From contig NZ_JAGGNV010000044.1 in the NCBI RefSeq assembly GCF_018614955.1, positions 1 through 37,115 on the forward strand: DNA of 37,115 nucleotides, written 5' to 3'. A model generated the notes under the pieces. It ran no database searches, was not told the DNA's origin, and saw nothing but the letters and a program-made list of their open reading frames with translations. This DNA is from Variovorax paradoxus. Lineage in GTDB: Bacteria > Pseudomonadota > Gammaproteobacteria > Burkholderiales > Burkholderiaceae_C. A program made the translations under genes and the position numbers. Positions within the stretch are counted from its first letter, which is position 1; each line of letters starts with the position of its first letter. Below are positions 34,414 through 37,115 of this stretch, piece after piece.

Positions 34414-35160
34414 TCATCTCTCGCACAGAGCCAGGGCCGCAAGCGTGTCGTTGCACTCGCTCCTTCCGGGGGCCGCCGTGCCGATCTCCGGCGCGGGCGC
34501 TGCGATGGGCGGCGCCTCCGCTGCCGGCGGCGCTGGGGCGGGCGACGGCGACGGCGACGGTGCCGGCTCGGCCAGTCCGAGCACCCTGGTCGCTTTCTGG
34601 GTGGCCTCGCGCAGCTGCTCGCGCTTGGCGTCTTGTTCGCGCACTCGCCGATCGAGTTCTTCCCTCAAGTCCCGCACGCCAGGATGATCCGGATGGGCGG
34701 CGACCAGGGCGACCAGCGCACGCTCCGCGGCGCTGAGGTCGCCACGGCTCAAGGCGCCCTGCGCTTGCGCCAGTTTCGCCGAGAACTCTCGCGACTGGTC
34801 CGTCTCGTGCTGCTTGTCGACATAGCGATAGCCCAGCGCCAGAGCGAGCACGAGCAGAACAAGCGCCGCTACCATGCCGATCGCCGAGCGCCTGAGGACA
34901 GCGCCGGGACGCGGCGCCACGGCATGCTGCGCCGGCAGCTCCTCTTGCCATTCGAACGGGGCCGGGACGAAGCGGGCAAGCTCGGCGTCCACATCCTCTT
35001 GGCTCTCATCTGTCGCACTGGCGCCGAACGTGAGGGACGCATCCTCGCCGCAGTACGGACAGAACTTGACCCGCCCATACAACGGCGCAGCACAACGCTG
35101 GCAAGGCACCGAGAAGTCCAGGTCCGAATTGGCCAAGCCCGGTTGGACGAGACGGCTCAT
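34414..35160 (-). CDS. uncharacterised zinc-ribbon protein with one membrane segment
   Basis: A 248-aa protein I cannot name. Domain order: an N-terminal zinc ribbon with C20-x2-C23 and C34-x2-C37 (CQRC, CPYC), an acidic linker, a single membrane helix at about 93-111 (IGMVAALVLLVLALALGYRY), a helical stretch at 120-192 resembling a coiled coil or short TPR (AQAQGALSRGDLSAAERALV), then a Pro/Ala/Ser linker (198-235) and a short tail with two Cys (ECNDTLAALALCER). The zinc ribbon would be cytoplasmic and the C-terminal part periplasmic. The start overlaps the stop of the 502-aa gene (ATGA), so the two products are made together. Confidence 0.8.
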   Translation of the reverse strand: MSRLVQPGLANSDLDFSVPCQRCAAPLYGRVKFCPYCGEDASLTFGASATDESQEDVDAELARFVPAPFEWQEELPAQHAVAPRPGAVLRRSAIGMVAALVLLVLALALGYRYVDKQHETDQSREFSAKLAQAQGALSRGDLSAAERALVALVAAHPDHPGVRDLREELDRRVREQDAKREQLREATQKATRVLGLAEPAPSPSPSPAPAPPAAEAPPIAAPAPEIGTAAPGRSECNDTLAALALCER

Positions 35161-36665
35161 GCGTCGATGCGCCAGCCTGGCAGGCGACGCTGATCGGGGT
35201 GATAAAGAAACAGGTGGCCCGAATAGACGAAGGGTCGCGTCATCCACGGCCGGGTCATGCGGGCAACCCAGAACTGCACGTCATGTTCGCCGCGCAATTC
35301 GAAGGTGGTGGTGCACGTCTCGTTGGACGCAACAAGGCCATCCACCGAGCGGATATTCGGCACGCGCGCGCACAGCAAGGTCGATGCCGAAGTCGATTCC
35401 AGCAACGGGCAGATCACTTCGTCGGTGCTGGAATCGCTGCTGTCATCGGGATCGAGCCATGGATCACCCCGCAGGCGTGTCTCGAGCTGAAAGCACGCCG
35501 ACCCGGTGCACAGCCGGGGTGAGCTCGCAGGTCTGACTTCCGGCTCGCTGAGGCCCAGTTGAACAAAGACGATCTGCCCTCCCTGGTCGTCCTGGAGCAA
35601 GCACTGCTGCCATAGTTGACCGCTGTCGGAAAGGTAGGGGCTGCCCAGATCGAAGCGCGGCGTGATGCCCGACGCCCATGGCAGAAAGGACGTTTCGAAC
35701 GCCGCGCCGGCGCCGCGCTTGACCATCAGTTGGCCCATCGAGGTCATCCAGACAATCTGCCGGTGATCGGCCAGCGGTCGAAACCATGGCGCTGCCGCTG
35801 CCGCTGCCGCGAGCGGTGGCCCATCGACACGGCGAAGAGCACCGCCATTCGGGTCCAACGCGTAAACGCCGAGTTTCCTGTCTTCTTCCAGCATGGGCAC
35901 ATGAACCCTGCCTTGCCACATGACCGGTGCGCCTACGCAGCGTCCGCCTACGAGGTGCGATTCGTAGGTCCGGCCGATAGGATTGATGGACACGATGGCC
36001 AGTCCGTCATCGGTAGGCATGAACAGCCGGGTGGATTCTTGGGGGTCCTGCACCACCATGCCCCAGGCGTTGTCGACTAGAGCGCTTTCAACGAGTATCT
36101 CCGCGCCTCTCGGGTAGACCTCCAGCCAGCACTCCGAGTGCGGCAGCCAGTGGTAGATGAGTCCGCGCGAAGAATCGATCGCGAACAATCTGGACTCGCA
36201 GGTATGGCACGCGCTCACAAGGAACTGGTAGTTTCCCGCGGGCGGCATCGCCAATTGGTGGTCCGGCAGGGACTCGATGCTCAGCGTCGGCCGCAGCGTC
36301 AGCCGGACGGCTGTCAGGCCCAGCCCTTGCGGCTCGTCTGCAGCGGAACCATCGCCGCCGAAAGGCGGCAGCCAAACATCCAGATGGGCGATGGACGGTT
36401 CAGGCAGCGCCTTGCCCGTCATGGGAGAAAACTTGAACGCCCCGGGATAGAGTGCCAGAGGCCTCGTCCCCCGATCCGCCCCATCGAAGCTCACGCGGGC
36501 GCCGACCAGCGCCGCCAAGTCGAGCGGGTTGTACACCGCCGGGGCTGTACCCAGCCCTCTGAAGTCGGCGAGATCAAAAGCACCCGTCGTCGGATTGCGC
36601 GACCATGCCTGATCGCCCAGCTCCCAACGCTCGTTCTGATGAGACGACGTCAGCGACGCGGACAT
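35157..36665 (-). CDS. uncharacterised 502-aa protein, propeller-like strand repeats
   Basis: I do not recognise this protein. No signal peptide or membrane helix is visible, so it is predicted to be cytoplasmic. The middle and C-terminal parts show repeated strand-turn units of the kind seen in beta-propellers, for example SRLFAIDSSRGLIYHWLP, DGLAIVSINPIGRTYESHLV, KLGVYALDPNGGALRRVDG and QIVWMTSMGQLMVKRG, but no named repeat family is assigned. A CxxC lies in SACHTCESR, and another in CTGSACF. A Ser/Asp-rich loop (DPDDSSDSSTDEV) interrupts the C-terminal region. It is coupled to the zinc-ribbon membrane protein by ATGA overlap, which suggests a complex at the membrane. Confidence 0.78.
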   Translation of the reverse strand: MSASLTSSHQNERWELGDQAWSRNPTTGAFDLADFRGLGTAPAVYNPLDLAALVGARVSFDGADRGTRPLALYPGAFKFSPMTGKALPEPSIAHLDVWLPPFGGDGSAADEPQGLGLTAVRLTLRPTLSIESLPDHQLAMPPAGNYQFLVSACHTCESRLFAIDSSRGLIYHWLPHSECWLEVYPRGAEILVESALVDNAWGMVVQDPQESTRLFMPTDDGLAIVSINPIGRTYESHLVGGRCVGAPVMWQGRVHVPMLEEDRKLGVYALDPNGGALRRVDGPPLAAAAAAAPWFRPLADHRQIVWMTSMGQLMVKRGAGAAFETSFLPWASGITPRFDLGSPYLSDSGQLWQQCLLQDDQGGQIVFVQLGLSEPEVRPASSPRLCTGSACFQLETRLRGDPWLDPDDSSDSSTDEVICPLLESTSASTLLCARVPNIRSVDGLVASNETCTTTFELRGEHDVQFWVARMTRPWMTRPFVYSGHLFLYHPDQRRLPGWRIDA

Positions 36666-36702
36666 GCAATCAGTGTAGTGCGCGCTTATCGCCTGCGTGC
36701 GG

Positions 36703-36720
36703 CCGGACTTGAGCGTCCGG
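36703..36720 (-). terminator. possible hairpin after the small leftward gene
   Basis: CCGGAC and GTCCGG form a 6-base stem with a 6-base loop, 41 bases after the stop of the small gene. No T-run follows in the leftward direction, so termination is uncertain. A second GC-rich imperfect hairpin (36733-36754) lies between it and the stop. Confidence 0.25.
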
Positions 36721-36761
36721 ATGAGGGAATCCCCGCCCTCCAGGGAGGGGAGGATGTCAAC

Positions 36762-36950
36762 TCACGGCTCGGTCCGCCCCGCGCCGCCGCCCCACATTTC
36801 TGCGGCGACTTCGACAGGATCGCGCTCCCCGTACGAGGCGTAGATCTCTTTCGCGAACTCCGTCGATTGCTCGGGATCCGCCAATCCTTCGGACAGGCGG
36901 CACCACTCGGCCAGGAAAGCGCCAACCCATCGGCTCATGTGGTCGGTCAT
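36762..36950 (-). CDS. small hypothetical protein (62 aa)
   Basis: A short acidic protein starting MTDHMSRWVGAFLAEWCRLS and ending MWGGGAGRTEP, with no known domain that I can identify. Two helices are likely (about 5-20 and 28-50). It begins 10 bases after the DUF5666 stop on the same strand, which supports a real co-transcribed gene rather than a shadow. In-frame Met5 is an alternative start. Function unknown. Confidence 0.5.
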   Translation of the reverse strand: MTDHMSRWVGAFLAEWCRLSEGLADPEQSTEFAKEIYASYGERDPVEVAAEMWGGGAGRTEP

Positions 36951-36960
36951 CGACTGACGC

Positions 36961-37115
36961 TCAGAAGCTGACGCGGGTGGCGATCAGTACGCCGTCGACG
37001 ACCTGCGCGCCCTCGATGGTCACGGCGACGCCGTTGTCCAGGTTCGCAGCACTGCCGTTGACGAACACGACGCCCGCGCCGCCGGCATTCACCGGTTGCC
37101 CCCGGACCCGGAAGC
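36961..37115 (-). CDS. DUF5666-domain protein, C-terminal end (cut by window edge)
   Basis: The leftward frame ending at 36961 gives about 50 residues: FRVRGQPVNA, then VVFVNGSAANLDNGVAVTIEG and VVDGVLIATRVSF. This matches the repeated unit of DUF5666 proteins, an OB-like domain often in several copies in exported or lipid-anchored proteins. The 5' part lies beyond the window, so the number of repeats and any signal peptide are unknown. The small gene follows after 10 bases and likely shares its transcript. Confidence 0.65.
   Translation of the reverse strand, partial: FRVRGQPVNAGGAGVVFVNGSAANLDNGVAVTIEGAQVVDGVLIATRVSF

Overview
The window is high-GC chromosomal DNA from a betaproteobacterium, most likely a Burkholderiales/Comamonadaceae member close to Variovorax. 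I infer this from the ImuA-ImuB-DnaE2 cassette, a Bug-type solute receptor, a fused subunit I+III caa3-type oxidase, codon use and gene density; I could not run a search to confirm the genus. About 33 genes are packed with short gaps and many 4-base ATGA overlaps. I see no insertion sequence, phage, CRISPR array or rRNA; there is one tRNA.

Region by region. (1) 46-5444: the SOS mutagenesis cassette imuA-imuB-dnaE2 with a degenerate LexA-like site just upstream. (2) 5496-9652: an NnrU-family membrane protein, a SixA-type phosphohistidine phosphatase, a CREST/alkaline-ceramidase-like membrane protein and an EF-G-like GTPase whose G3 motif lacks the catalytic histidine. (3) 9673-14215: a leftward cluster of a DauA-like D-amino-acid dehydrogenase, a Bug/TTT receptor and an amidase, with a divergent XRE-cupin regulator. 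Two nearly identical 22-bp palindromes sit in front of the dehydrogenase (in the gap shared with the regulator) and in front of the receptor gene, which suggests one small regulon for uptake and breakdown of an amide or D-amino compound. (4) 14263-15597: a proline-rich protein with a PD-(D/E)XK-like core and a VOC protein. (5) 15603-20413: an alternative caa3 oxidase operon (cytochrome c lipoprotein, CoxB with fused heme c, CtaD with fused subunit III) and a divergent diheme cytochrome c. The CtaD K-channel lysine is glutamine.

(6) 20421-22412: rnk, an FHA-domain protein, tRNA-Gly(CCC) with its own terminator, and a small cytochrome c that is the last gene of the SnoaL-TetR-cytochrome operon. 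(7) 22409-25157: that operon, preceded by a perfect 9-bp-arm palindrome and divergent from a berberine-bridge-type FAD oxidoreductase. (8) 25174-31697: a JmjC/cupin-like 2OG-Fe oxygenase, a DUF2784 membrane protein, alaS, and a panE-type ketopantoate reductase followed by dadA. (9) 31688-34341: three consecutive solute-binding proteins of three different families (SBP_bac_3 without a signal peptide, a ModA-like lipoprotein, a TAXI protein), none with a permease in the window. (10) 34414-37115: an unrecognised large protein translationally coupled to a zinc-ribbon/transmembrane protein, then a small hypothetical gene and the C-terminal end of a DUF5666-type protein running off the window edge.

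The most interesting leads are the altered proton channels of the caa3 oxidase, the palindrome pair that ties the DauA-like/Bug/amidase cluster to the XRE-cupin regulator, the changed substrate-pocket residues in the DauA-like enzyme, and the unrecognised zinc-ribbon gene pair at the right end.
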